Positions 47,189 through 60,129 are shown, numbered from the stretch's first letter. The stretch: DNA of 64,000 bases from Nemophila menziesii (GCA_029959085.1 JARWIR010000003.1:32751505-32815504); one strand, 5' to 3'. Numbers and translations are program-made. Notes: generated by a model not told the origin, from the letters alone.

Positions 47189-47869
47189 AAGGGTTTTTGA
47201 TAAGTGGTGACCAAGATTGATTCTGGCCAAATATAAGTGGTGGCCAAGATCGTTTCTGGCCCCACCTATCATTAATACCATTAATTAGTTCTTAATTACT
47301 TAATAAAAAACATAAAACAAAAAAACCTTAAATCGCTCTTTACATTTAATTTATAATATTTATATAATAAAGCAGAATGTACGTAACTTCTCATATTACT
47401 ACTCAAAAATCTCTAATTTCTCTCATAATTCTTTTATTCTTCTCATAAATATCTTAAAAAATTTTATTTTTTATTTTCTCAATTATTATATCTATATAAA
47501 AACCACATTGATCTTTTTAAAGAAAAATTTTCAAATTGGAAATATGGGAGCAACGTATTAACCTACACGATATTTTTAAAAGCCAGTGAAGGAAAAAAAA
47601 TATTGAAATATATGGTGGAGTTAAAAATAACAATAATGATAATAATAATATATTGAAACACTTAAGAACAATTGTGCAAATCCAATTTAGACCTTTATAA
47701 TACCATTAATTAATTCTTATTTACTTAATAAAAAATTAAAAAAAAAACCTTAGATCACTCTTTACATTTAATATAAATTTATAATATTTATATAATAAAT
47801 CATAATGAACCTAAGTTCTCATATTACAACTCAAAAATCTCTAATTTCTCTCATATCCATAACCTTAGA

Positions 47870-48910
47870 CCCCTAACTATCAACCTTAACCTTAACCTTA
47901 ACCTTAACCTTAACCTTAACCTTAACCTTAAACTTAACATTAACCTTAACCTTAACCCAAACCCAAACCTTAACCTTAACCTTAACCTTAACCCAAACCC
48001 AAACCTAAACCTTAACCTTAACCTTAACCTTAACCTTAGTCTTAACCCATCCCAAAACCAAACCCAAACCTTAAACTTAACCTTAACCTTAACATTAACC
48101 TTAACCTTAACCTTAACCTTAACCTTAACCTTTACCTTAACCTTAACCTTAACCTTACCTTACCTCAACCTTAACCTTAACCTTAAACCTTGACCTTGAA
48201 CCTTAAACCTTAAAGCCTTATCATCATCTTCACTTAACCTTAACTTTAACCGTAACTCTTAACCCTTAAACCCTTAACCTTAACCCTTAAACCCTTAACC
48301 TTAACCCTTAAATCTCAAGCCTTAACCTTTACCTTCACCTTCATATTAAATTTAATCTAAACCTTAACCATAATCTTAACCTTTAAGTTAAAACTTAACC
48401 TTAACCTTGAACCTTAAACCTTGAACTTTGAACCTTAAACTTTATACCTTAACCTTAATCTTAACCTTAACCTTAACTTTAATTCTAACCCTAACCTTAA
48501 CATTTATCCTTTAAATTTACCTTAACCTTTAAACCTTTAACTTTAAACCTTAACCTTAACTTTCATCTTAACTGTAACCTTAACCTTAACCTTAAAAAGA
48601 TGAAGAATCATCGCGCTAATATTCGACCTTAACCCTCGAATTTTGTTAAACCTTAAATGTTTATTCTTAAACCATAACTCTAACTTAATCTTAATCTTAA
48701 AATTAAATTTAACCTTAACCTTGATTTAAACTTTAACCTTAACCCTTAACTTTAACCTTAAAATTAAACATATCCTTAACGTTGACCTAAACCTTAACCC
48801 TAACCTTAACATTAACCTTAACATTAACCTTAACTATAACCTAACCTTCTTCTTGATGAGCAAAAAAAGAACAACCTTAACCCTAACTTTAACCTTGACC
48901 TTCACCCTTA
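47870..48910 (+). repeat. Interstitial telomere-like array, CCTTAA unit (TTAAGG on minus)
   Basis: About 1 kb of head-to-tail CCTTAA, nearly perfect at 47,882-48,190 and degenerate to about 48,905, with variant units (CCCAAA, CCCTTAAA, CCTTGAA). The usual plant telomere unit is CCCTAAA; CCTTAA is not that, nor another plant telomere unit that I know. The array lies inside Helitron D and stops about 45 bases before its 3' hairpin. Confidence 0.95.
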
Positions 48911-48954
48911 GAACCCGTATTTGATTTCCGTTAACGCAACAAATTTTTTCTCCA

Positions 48955-48981
48955 GTGTCTTCAGACACGGGTTTTACCTAG
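48955..48981 (+). other. Helitron 3' terminus: hairpin plus CTAG
   Basis: GTGTCTTCAGACAC forms a short stem; 13 bases later the element ends in CTAG and the host continues with T. This is the best-preserved terminus of the family in the window and defines the ending of the copies at 23,405 and 47,188. Confidence 0.85.
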
Positions 48982-49810
48982 TTAATTTAGTATGCATGCC
49001 TTCTATATGGTATCAAACAAATTCAAAACTTTAAATGTACTTTTTCTTATTTATAGATTGTCTCTACCTCACATTACAAAATAATTTCGCAAAAAGTTCA
49101 CATCTTTCATTTCATCCTAATTTAATATTATTCATGATAAACATTTTTTATATTTATTGATCAGATTTAATTTGTATTTATGGTATCTTTTTATGTTACA
49201 TTAAATCAAGTTTTATATTTTTTATATCTCTTAAATAACTTTTTAGGTTATTTCATTTTAAAATTATCAAACGATTGTGGATGCAGATTAACAACTGATA
49301 GATCACACTCGTTATGGATGCATATTTGGCAAACACTTCTAAAATCCGATGATGGATGGATGTGAATTTGGTTACAATTTTTATTAGTGGATATAAATAT
49401 GGTTATGTTATTTTTTGAGAAAATCCGATCCACTTCCATCCCTATTAGCAACGAACGAAGATGCCAACAAGATACTCTTTTGAGTTTCTACTTTTTCAGG
49501 ATTGTAGAGGGATTTAGTAATGAGATTTTACCCATCATTACTGATGAGATTGTACCATTAGGTGTGATGTTTATACCCATCACTCAAAATGTCTGCAACG
49601 TTCTCTAAAAATTATTTCCCACCCGAGTATTTAATTATGCAATTGTATTTTATATATGTGTAATATTTATTATATAATGCTATACTTTTTCAGGATGTGG
49701 ATGATCAAGGCTTTCAAGTGTTAGGAAGGATTCCTAAAAATGCTCGTAGAAAGTTGTTTTCCTTTCTTTCGTAGTTTTTTCGTATATAGTCTCGGATTTG
49801 TTTAATATAG
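48982..49810. other. Intergenic, AT-rich
   Basis: No family recognised. The short frames at 49,180-49,365 and 49,387-49,608 look like chance. Confidence 0.5.
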
Positions 49811-50115
49811 ATGAATGTTTTAAAAGGTGCTAGGCGGGTGGTTGGGTACCTTCGAACCCCTAGGGATCTAGGAGGACGCCTAGGCAGAATCTAGGTTTTT
49901 TTTTTATTTTCACAAGTTTCAGAATATAACATTCAATCTAGACTATCTTGATCAGTGTTCTAAAAACCCCCGCCCTAGTCCACTTAGGCTCTAGTAGGTA
50001 GTTGATCGCCCAATGTATGGTCTAGGCACGCCTAGAACTTTTTCCAAGGTATAGAAGGTCACCTGAAACCGTCTAGGATCGCCCAAGATCGACTAGGCGA
50101 TATGGATCACATAGG
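49811..50115. repeat. CTAGGCG-rich interspersed repeat, two partial copies
   Basis: Two partial copies start alike: TTTTAAAAGGTGCTAGGCGG at 49,818 and GTTCTAAAAACCCCCGCCCT at 49,956. Both are rich in CTAGG and CCTAGG. This looks like a worn dispersed repeat; I cannot assign it to a superfamily. Confidence 0.4.
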
Positions 50116-52899
50116 AGCCTATAATTTAAAATAAAATTGTTTTTGAAATGCCTTTCTTGCCTAGGAATGTTTATGTCTTTGCAAAATCGGGGCCTATTAA
50201 TATAAAAAATCCTTATTTTGTAAAGTAAAACTCATATTAATAGATGTATAAAAGTTAAAAGTTATATAACAAAGGGGAAAAACCAGAGAGGGGTTAGTTA
50301 TAGAGATTTTATTGAAAATATTAATAAACTTAATTTTTACTATATATAATTATGAGAGTTGAGTTTCAAATTGTTGTTTCTTCAATTAAGTATTTATTTT
50401 ATGTTATATTATTTAGTATACCTGAAAAGAATTAGTGTTTATTTTCAACATACTAATTTTTTCGGATATTAAAAATCTTTAGTTCAAACACTTGTAGAAA
50501 ACCAATAACTAAATACTAGATCTCTGAAACAACTCAAAACAACTTTCAATTCTCTACATGAAATTTAATTATTACCAAGAAGATTAACAATCCAAATCTA
50601 AACTATATGATAGTGTTCCAGGTTCAACCTCAAAGCTGTACAATTCTACCCAGAAGGAGATACAACAAAAGACTTGTAACTTTAATAAAACACTACAATA
50701 AATATTAATTCTGTCAACATTATCATAATGTAAAAGTCTATGATATGGTGTTTCAAGTGGATCGAAACCATAATTAAACTTGAGTATCTAAGCGTATGAC
50801 TATGATAGTCAAGAAAGATCTTGTCAAGCCCCTGATGTAAAGAGTAAGCTACAATCTCCAAGCTAGACATACCAAGAAATAAGACACAAGATATCTCAAA
50901 GCAGTAACAGAAGTTGTGATCTTATATCAATACAAGGAACAAAAGGCTCAGATATAGTCCATGATCACTGAAAAACCTAAAAGATACTCTTGAGCTGAAT
51001 AATGTTTCTACTTAAAAATATTTTCACTAGAATTTATCAAACTTAATGTATAAAGAAGATAACCTTATAATTCAAAGTAATGAATCCCTGTCCAGTTCCT
51101 AGAGAATAGTGAGAGTATTCATATAAGACTTCATACCTCTCCCATGGATAAATATACACTCAAAATTGACAAGACAATATTTTTAATAAAAAAAATTCAG
51201 AATATTCTTCATTACAAATTTGAGGGAATGGCGGTAGGTATTAACTATGAAATACCCACCTTAGGAGACACTGTTTTGAAGAATGGACCTGATTACTAAA
51301 ACTATAATTTAAGTAAGGGGCATCGTACATGGAATTATTGAGGATAATTGATTAAATCAAGCTTACCATATCCTAGTGGAGGATGACTATCTAAAAATAC
51401 GCTTAGATACGAATTAAAAGACATGCAAATATGTATACGACACATATATATCTCCTTGGAAAGAGATAAGTAACCTCACCCAAAATCTTATAAATAATAT
51501 AGAGAGAGGATCAAGTCATATGCACTTATTATGAAAGATGTTAAACATCAATACATGTGGACACGTGAGAAAGTGTATGAGCTTTCATGGAACCATAAAT
51601 CCGAACATACCATGATTGAAGGTGTATATTGAACATATGTTACATAAACAATAATCGTAATGAGAGAATTTTGATATACCAAAACACGGTTGATACAAAT
51701 TTGGGATGATTACCCAAAGGTTCATCACCCTTATGTTGTACGGTGTGAGTCCTGGATACACGTAGAATCCACCATGGTAAGCTACCTAGTTGATAAGTGA
51801 GTACAAATATGATCCATACCTATCTTTAATTTGTTTCTCTAAGGTATGTAGTACACTAATGGGATTTATGTAAAAACCTTCATAGAACTTGGATCAAGAC
51901 TATACCCTTTCCAGTGGAATCAAGTGTATTATTCTTGCATTAATGAGTTTTGAACTCCCAAGACATCTTAAGCATGATATTCTTATAAATCCTTATTAAT
52001 CTTTAGAAGATGTATAAGTAACTTAGTATGACTTTTGGATACATTTTATCTAAAAGCAAAAGAGAATGTAATGGCTTTAATAGAAAATGTTTCTTAAATT
52101 TCTTTAACTTCAATTAATTACACAAAAGGGGCATCGGATACTTGTAGTGGTTAAGAAATATGCAATATGTTGCATAATATGAAGGCTAAAATAAGTTTAA
52201 GAATAAAAGAATCAAAATTACAATTTTGATAATGGGGCAATCGTTACAACTACAATTATAATAACTAATCCTTCAGAGATGCCTACGGGAAATATTTATA
52301 GTAAGAAAACTATATTTTTGTTCGTAAACTTGTTTCAAATATAATAGTCATTTAATCATAAGATGGTTATGATTTTCAATACAATTTTCAGAATGATAAA
52401 TTACATCCTTCATTGTGATGAATTACATGCAATTAATTACTTAAACTATGGTGATAATAGTTTCCTAAAATATCTACTTATAAGTGTTAAAGTTGTTTCC
52501 GGTCATAAATATAAAAGGATAGTTGTACTAGCCAAACCTATCTATTGTATTATACATTAGGTAATGAATTATAGGATTATAGTTCATCACCGTCATAAGG
52601 AAAGTTTCCTTGATAAGTATGATTCGGATCAAATGAAACTTACGAGTATATAGTATGTGATAGATGACTAAATCTATTTTAACAAAAAGATGGAGATAGA
52701 CCCTATGTATTTTCAGATCTAAAACATATTGATGTATATAATCATTCTGAATTTGAGAAAATGACGGATATTTTTACTTCAACTCCTTTACTAACTATAT
52801 ACATCAAATATAAACTGTTTGTCAAATAAAAAAATATAACTCATTTGAAATGTCCAAGTGAATCTATGGTGAAGTTGGAAGCAACAAGTATATAAGAAT
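50116..52899. other. AT-rich, no clear gene; possibly the 5' part of the copia relic
   Basis: No readable gag or LTR was found, though the position just ahead of the copia pol relic makes an origin from that element plausible. Confidence 0.35.
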
Positions 52900-52999
52900 A
52901 TGAATGAATTAAGACATTAACATGTAAATGTGAATATCTTAGTAATGATGTATTAAATTATCTGTGACGAAATTTGAGTTTGTCTTAGGTAAACATCTC

Positions 53000-54800
53000 T
53001 TGGAACACCAATATTTAACGATGTGTTTGAAAATCCACCTTATTAGATATAGTACAACCAATGATAAGGTTCACTAGTGTTTGATTATTCATATGGGGTT
53101 ATAATAAAAGTTAGTTGCATACCTAGTGAACTCTTAGGATCCATTTAAAAGTTGATAAGATCTATATGCCGTATAAATGACATAAATCAAACCTCAAACT
53201 GTAGGAGTTTGAAACTTTATCGGTCTATGCTAAACGACTAATTACAATAACATAAGTTGAAAACGAAACTTAAGTTGAAAACGTTCAAATATGGATTTGC
53301 TAGATACTCAAAAAAGAAATGTATGGCAATATTTCTACACAATTCTCAACAAAACGAGTTTGTGGTTAGACATGCATCTTTCCATATCGTAAATTTCTAG
53401 TAAAGGAATTCATGTGTATAAATAGACCATGATGAAAAAAATATTTCAGAGTCACTCAAACAAGTTGAAGAGCATCACGTGCACATAAATATATCTTTCC
53501 TTGATGAGTATATAGTCATATATGATGTTCAAGAATTCAAACGTTGATGCAATGGAAATGGTTAATGTATCTCCCAAGGAACAAGTAAATTAAAAGTCAA
53601 ATAAGGAAAAATTTACTGTACACAAGTCTCTTAAAAGGTTATGTAGTTATCATCATATACCAAAATTAATTGTAATAATGATGAAAGTTTGATTAAGGAG
53701 ATGTGATGATCCTAATACCCTATGAGAAGGCTATGGCTAGTATAGATAGTCACAAATAGTTAAGCCCTATATAATATTAATTAGTATCTTTGGAAATTAA
53801 AAAATTATAGTACTTTGGTAAAAAATATGTAATATATATAAGATCCGTGAATTACATATGGGTGTTTAGTAAATGATTGGAGTAGACGAAATGGTAGAGA
53901 CCTATTAGTCTTGTCTATTTTCTAAGAAGTTAAATAAAAAGAAAAGCATTAATTATGAGGAAATTCGTTTCTCATAACAATTTTCAGATCCTTTCTCATT
54001 CTACTATTGGTAACTGCATACTATGATTACGAGCTATGGAAAGTCCATGTGAAAGATGTTTTCATTAAACACGAGCTCAAAATTGACATCTTAAGAATAA
54101 TCCTAAAGTTATCATATCACCATTTTATAATAAAATATACATAAGTTCTAGAGATTTATTCATGAGTTTTAGTAAAATGGAATATTCGCTCTTATACAAT
54201 TATATATTTTGTTTTAATGATTTTTGAATAAGAGCCACAAGAGTACAAAGACTAGTGAAGAATACTCATCTTCATGACATCATATGTAGATAATATATTA
54301 TCACATAATGAAATGTTATACCAACCAATCAAACAACCAAGTTTGTATTATATACTAGTTCTCCACGTAAGATTTAGGAGAAGAAGCTTGTATTCTTTAG
54401 ATTCAAATCTATAGAGATAGATTTAAGAAACTACTTGACCTATATAAATCTTAGTATATTTATTAGATCTTAAAAGTATCATATATAAATTCCAAGAGGA
54501 TCCCTTAAATAATATCTTTTGAATTACTCTTAGTCGGAGAATTGTCTGAGGACCCTTGAAGAAAGGGAATGCACCTATAGAGTCTTATTTGTTAAAATAG
54601 AAGGATTTATCAAGCATGCGATTAAATATATAAACATCCTCTGTCCTAGGAGTAGTGAGTAGGTCTCAAGGAACCTTGGTAGAGAATGTGGAAAGTAGTA
54701 AAATCTGGCAATGATATTACAGTACTTGAACGATTGGGTCTAGGCCAACTGATAGATTGTTGGACTTATGCCTTAGCCACGAACAACTTGTAAGGAATTG
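53000..54800 (+). pseudogene. Ty1/copia pol relic (integrase end, reverse transcriptase), heavily decayed
   Basis: Translating through many stops and shifts gives copia landmarks in order. End of integrase at about 53,160-53,420: MPYK then HKSNLKL, VYAKRLI, then NEFVVRHASFHIVNF (the 'FVSRNAVFLEKEF' block). Reverse transcriptase at about 53,960-54,090: LLVTAYYDYELWKVHVKDVF (the 'YYDYEIWQMDVKTAFL' block) and, near 54,270, TSYVDNILSHNEML in place of YVDDILL. A C-terminal stretch near 54,640 reads VSRNLGRECGK where 'VSRYQSNPGxxHW' is expected. The catalytic DD reads DN. Old and dead; LTRs not found. Confidence 0.65.
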
Positions 54801-56539
54801 AACACAAGTGTTTACTATGTAATATAATATTTATCTCTATTTTATTAATTAAGGTATTAAATTCCTCAAATCTATCTCAAGTATTTATGATCAGGGTAGT
54901 TATTTACATAGTATAAATGCAGATCCTTAATTAAGTTACGAACTAGATATTATAAGGTGTTATGATAATGATAATCTAACCCACCAGATTTAATTAGAAC
55001 TTGTTCTTAATCTTAGGTTCATCGATTTAGGGAACTTGATGATATGGATAATTACTATATACCTAACTAGAATTCATTGGATAAATATAAATATTTATGG
55101 TTCATTATCTAGGTGCATTAATAAATGCATATAGAGAAGTGATTATCGAATCAACAAAATATAGATTCTTAACGATTGAGTACCCTATGATGTCAAGTGG
55201 TAGGACTTAATGCTTGTAATCCTTTGAATGAGATAATCGTTATAGCATCATGTGTACTTGTTGTGTTAAGCTATTGAATTACTAATATGTCAAAATGCTA
55301 GTTGAAAGAAGTCTGGACATGAAAAGTGCTTGTGTAACTAGTCAAAATGGAATATATCCAATCTAGGTATAGAGTTTGAGCTCTACGTATCAAAATATAT
55401 AATAATTTGAAATCCTTGGCAAAGGTGATACTATGAATGAAGAAAGAATATTCTTAGGTCATTCTTCAATCGTTTTTAATCCCATGTACCGAAATTGATT
55501 ATGTTATTTGACATTTATACCATATCCAAGTATACTGCGGAGGTGTAACTTTAGAGGGAGTACGTGCATTATCCTTTACTAGTTTCTTCGTAAAGATTTA
55601 TTTCACGTTATCCGGGTTTTGAAGAGTATTGTTATACACCAACCTCGATTAGTACTTAATTTGATTAATTGATACTGTATTAATGGTGAACTATAAAGTT
55701 CTAGATAAAAGGGGGTGAATAGGATTCTAATATAGTCTTTACCTAATTGAAAATTAAAGACTCATAAGCTAGGATAGAGGTGGTTAAACAACCTATAATA
55801 CAAATCTTCTAATCAAGGACACTTAAGGCGATCTAATGAGATTGTAAGTGAGAAAGCTAAGTGCTAGGTGCGATTAGAGTAAGTAGCTAAACTTGGATAA
55901 TAAGATCAAGGCATCTAAGCTAATTGGGGAAAGAGATTATAAGATTAAGACAAAGTTATTGGAAAAACTCGAAGGAACGATACTATAAGATGTTACTAAG
56001 AGATTGTTAAATATGGAGCAATGTGCTATGAGTCCTAGAAGACTAGTTATAGATGTTAAGGATGCTAAGGCTTAAGGTTAACTAGGAAATGTATCAAGCT
56101 AAAGTTATGGAATGAGGCTACTAAGTGATCATTTGTCTAAGGGAGACAAGGATACATCCTAAGTAGACTAATCAAGTTTCTAAGGCAAACTTTAAGAAAG
56201 GACATTAAGTATGTTCTTAAGATTTTGATTACCTAGAAGGTTTAAATACTTAAACTTAAGGTAGGATATGTAAGATGAATAAACTAAAGTATAAGTATCA
56301 CTAAGCAAACGTCTACTGAAAGGGATAGACAAAGATACTCTAAGCTAACTAAGTTAATATTGCTTAGCTAAAATCCTAAGGTCAAGAGATATGTTCCTAA
56401 GTGTGATAAGGGTTATTTTAATATTTATATCAAATACTAAGGGGCTTGAAACATAGATAAGGTTAGATAGATAAGTAAGTAAATAAATGAAATGCAAGCG
56501 ATAAGTAAAAGATAAGGAAAGAAGATACACAAAAATTTA
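54801..56539. other. AT-rich, likely 3' remnant of the copia element and unknown sequence
   Basis: No readable frame. AG-rich sequence at 55,700-56,480 (many CTAAG and TAAGG words) has no clear period. Confidence 0.35.
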
Positions 56540-56768
56540 TAGTAGTTCGGTTTCCCTACATCCACTATCTAGAATTTTCAAGCTTCTCGACTAATCTCCT
56601 TGGAACAGATTAAGGGTGAGATACAAACCGATACTTTCCTCGGTTAATGTCATGATCCGAACATGAATGATATCGAACTAACTCCCTTGTGCACTTCTCT
56701 ACATATGTAAACCCCTTCCAATATGGAAGTCTTCTCCCTCTTATCTAAAATCTATTACATAAGATACT

Positions 56769-56769
<1 letters not shown>
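56540..56769. other. Possible LTR end or promoter-like piece
   Basis: A higher-GC stretch (TAGTTCGGTTTCCCTACATC, CTCGACTAATCTCCTTGGAA) that looks like part of a retrotransposon end. No partner was found in the window. Confidence 0.3.

Positions 56770-56772
<3 letters not shown>

Positions 56773-56815
<43 letters not shown>
56773..56815. repeat. (TA)n microsatellite
   Basis: About 43 bases of uninterrupted TA. Confidence 0.95.
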
Positions 56816-56818
<3 letters not shown>

Positions 56819-57169
56819 TGTTGTGTATAGATAATTACAATTAATGTAAATGAAAACTCCTATATGAGCAAGCATTACAAAAAGGATTGTAAACTCATTG
56901 TTGGGTGGAAAATTGAATCGTGTTTTCCTTTTTGAGTGGATGCAAACAATGATAGCTTGAATAAGATTATCTCCTTAATCATTCGGATATAATAAGTAAT
57001 GCACCAAGCTTAATTTAATGATATTAAATTGATAAATAGATTGTGATAACTTATGGAATTACCCCTTGAATGATGTATATAGTTGTGCGGAAGAAATGGT
57101 GGTTTATGACTTAAAGGATACATATAACAAAGTATGCTAACAATGGTCATAAATATCTCTATTTTCTGT

Positions 57170-57760
57170 AGAAAAAGGCAAAAATGGGTGCCCATTTTGG
57201 ACTGGGCATCCGATTTAAATAGATGCAAGGTTGTCGATTCCAACTGTATCTCAGATTTTTCTCAGTGATGCACTGATCAAAAGAAAATTGTTTTACATGA
57301 AAGTTGTTGGAAATAAGATATCTTTGTAGTATAGTTAGAAAGCGAATTCGCAATTTATTAAAAGTTATGGTAATAATAGTTTTAATGACTCTATCAGAAG
57401 GATCACAAATTACTCAAAAAATGTTGTACCATTTTGCATAAAACGAATAACCATTTTTGTCCCAAGCGACTAATTTCCACGTGGCATCTTATGTATAACA
57501 AATATAAATTCAGATGTTCTTGAAAGGATGTCACTGTTGATAAAACATTATACCATTTTTCTTCAAATTGTGTACTACCGTTTGGGTAAGGATGCCGATC
57601 TGAAGTGGTTGCAAGGTTACCGGTTCTAATTAAAATTTCTTTGATGATTTCTTATTCTTCACTGAAAACATCATACCATTTTTTGGCTTAAAATGGTTTC
57701 CCATTTTTGATTAGGATGTCTATTTGAGAGTGTATCCGATTTTTAGTTGAAATGGCACTT
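57170..57760. repeat. Degenerate repeat with CCATTTTTG and GATGCCGAT-type motifs
   Basis: Motifs such as GCCCATTTTGGACTGGGCAT with AGATGCAAGGTTGTCGATTC (57,190-57,242) and GGATGCCGATCTGAAGTGGT with TGCAAGGTTACCGGTTC (57,590-57,628) recur three times or so at irregular spacing. An old diverged repeat. Confidence 0.45.
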
Positions 57761-60129
57761 TACCAATTTTCAGTTTGATAGCTCATTTGGAAGAACTCTC
57801 ATTATAATAGGTATACGATATGAATCACTAAGATAAGTGTTAATAACACTCAAGAGTTAGATCATAACACACACAAATATATATCAAGTAAACTAGTAAA
57901 GTATGAAGAACATATCATGTGAGAAATACAACAATAAGGTCATTATATTGATTCTAATGATAATCTCGTAAATGTGAAAGATGAACTAGAGTCATATATG
58001 GCAAATAGTGTAGTTAAAATTGTGCACCAAAGATCAATAAAATGTTGAGTTATGATTTATAACAATTTTGAACTCAAGTAGGTGCAAGAAAAGTATGTGT
58101 GTGCTAAGGAGTATGAATATGTAGTATAAGTTTAAGCAACACATATGAATGAAAGACTATGCCTGGGAAGTCAGATTTGATTTCATTCAAGATGAACATG
58201 ATGCAAGTTTTATAAGTCATACACGAGGGATAGAAAACAAGGTTTTTCATTAGGGTTTCTGATGAGGATATGGAAGGGTTAGAATGTAATATGAACACTT
58301 TGTAAGATATAGTTTAAGTACTTAATAATCTAGGGATTTGTCACATAAGGACAACCTATAAGAGAGACTATATGTCAACATTCTCCTAATTTTTAATGAT
58401 GACAAATCTATCATTTAAACACTCATAAAATGATATGAAAGTTAAGATTTTTAAGGAGTTAAGACCCCCTTACAATGTGCATATAAGATTTAAATATATA
58501 ATTCACATATATCACATATATCACATATAGAGTTTAACTCCCCTTACAACAAGCCTAAATGCCAAAGTGTATTTTCATAACAAAACACATTTGTGATTTT
58601 TGTACGAGTGCAATTTGGTAAGTTTTAGTGCACTTTTTCTCCCTATTTGTCTTCATCAAAAAGGGGTAAGCTATATATGCAAACTAAGCCTAGTCAAGTG
58701 AGTAGAATCAAATACACACAAAAGATCCTAAGGGGAAGGATATGTAATATAATCAAGGAAAAACTCAAATAAGAGGGATATAATGATCTTATAAACCTAT
58801 GTGGCAATGTATGAATGAGTTATGAAATTTCATCAAAAGAAAAATACTTGATACGTTTTAGTATCTTTAATCCCACCAATCTCATATTTTAAAAGCTTTT
58901 TGTGAATGTGATTCAAGCGTATATTCATCTTAACTGAAAGTACTCCAAATATTATAGCTCTCAACTTCCTCATGTATTCTAAATACAAGTTCTTACAATA
59001 ATATATATTAGTGAAACCAAATATAATATCATCAAGTAAATATCAATAAATAGTACAAATGAAGAATAATTTCTAAGAGCATGGTATAAAAAGCGTTAAG
59101 ATTTTATCAAGAAATATTTTCATAGGATTTTCCAATAAAATTATTTTGAGAGGAAGTTCACTATAAATGTTTTTACAAAATGATGAAGGTGATAATATGA
59201 AGATGTAAAAACATATGCAAAAAAGAAGAAAACCGTACCAAAGATATTTATTTAGAACGTAAGGTTTTTAGTACAAGAATCCATGAGTAAATCAAGAAAG
59301 ATGATAAAAAGCGTTTTTGATGATTTTAAAAAGGATATAACCGGATTTTCACAAGAAGGAAAATGTTTAGAAAAACCGGAAGACAAACCGGGCTTCTGTT
59401 TTATGAATTTTGAAAATCCAGTTTTTGCACAAAAGTCCCTATGAATTTTAAAGCTTGTAATTTTAACCCCTTGATTTTGAAAAAGATGATCTAAACCAAA
59501 AAAAACAACATGTTGGCTTTTACTCCTTATTATGGTTTGTTTTTATGTGAAAAATCTCTAGTTAATTAAGTTCTTAAATCTCTTCTTACTAGGTGACTAT
59601 TTTACTTTTTTATATTTGCATATCTTTATCAAAAACACCTTTGATAAAATCCTTTTCTATTCCTTTTCATGACTTGTATGCATGCATTCCTTATCTTATG
59701 TGAAGTCTTTTATTACTATGTAATGCTTTAACTTCATTTATACTCTTCCTAGATCACATACACCTCACATGCTTTATATTGCACCTTCATTAGTTGAAAA
59801 CCTTTTTAAAATTAAAAACTCTCTAAATGGTGTTCTTGGTGCATAAGATGAACTAAACTATTTTTCTACTTTACACTAGTTTATCTTTCATTCTTAGAAT
59901 CAATATCATGATTTTTTATTCTATATTTCACATGTTTTTTTACTTCACAATTGTGAGAGTTTATTTTAGGATGGCTTGAACAATGCTGGAGATTTATAAA
60001 CAATATTCTCCTTTTGGACTTAATACAATTCAAGAAACAAATTTTAGTAACACCTCTTCTATAAAGAGTAGCCATTTTTTTAATGTAGGTTACATTATCA
60101 ATTTAGATTAGCATATTTAAACTAAGAAA
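57761..60129. other. AT-rich intergenic
   Basis: No frame over 65 codons and no recognised element. A motif at 58,380-58,400 (TTCTCCTAATTTTTAATGAT) resembles text found near some plant LTR elements, but no partner is present. Confidence 0.45.

Larger units (their letters stand above)
47189..48981 (+). mobile_element. Non-autonomous Helitron D carrying a telomere-like array
   Basis: Its left edge, AAGGGTTTTTGATAAGTGGT, is the 5' region of fragment A without the TC start. Its right edge is a textbook Helitron 3' terminus: hairpin GTGTCTTCAGACAC (48,955-48,968), then GGGTTTTACCTAG, then T. Between them are two runs of the family's AT-rich body (47,260-47,480 and 47,700-47,860) and the CCTTAA array. 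There is no coding sequence. Confidence 0.75.

Noticed and set aside
47870..48910. A true chromosome end
   Set aside because: The unit is not the plant telomere repeat, the array is internal and degenerate, and normal sequence continues on both sides.
47870..48910. CRISPR array
   Set aside because: No spacers; simple satellite in a plant genome.
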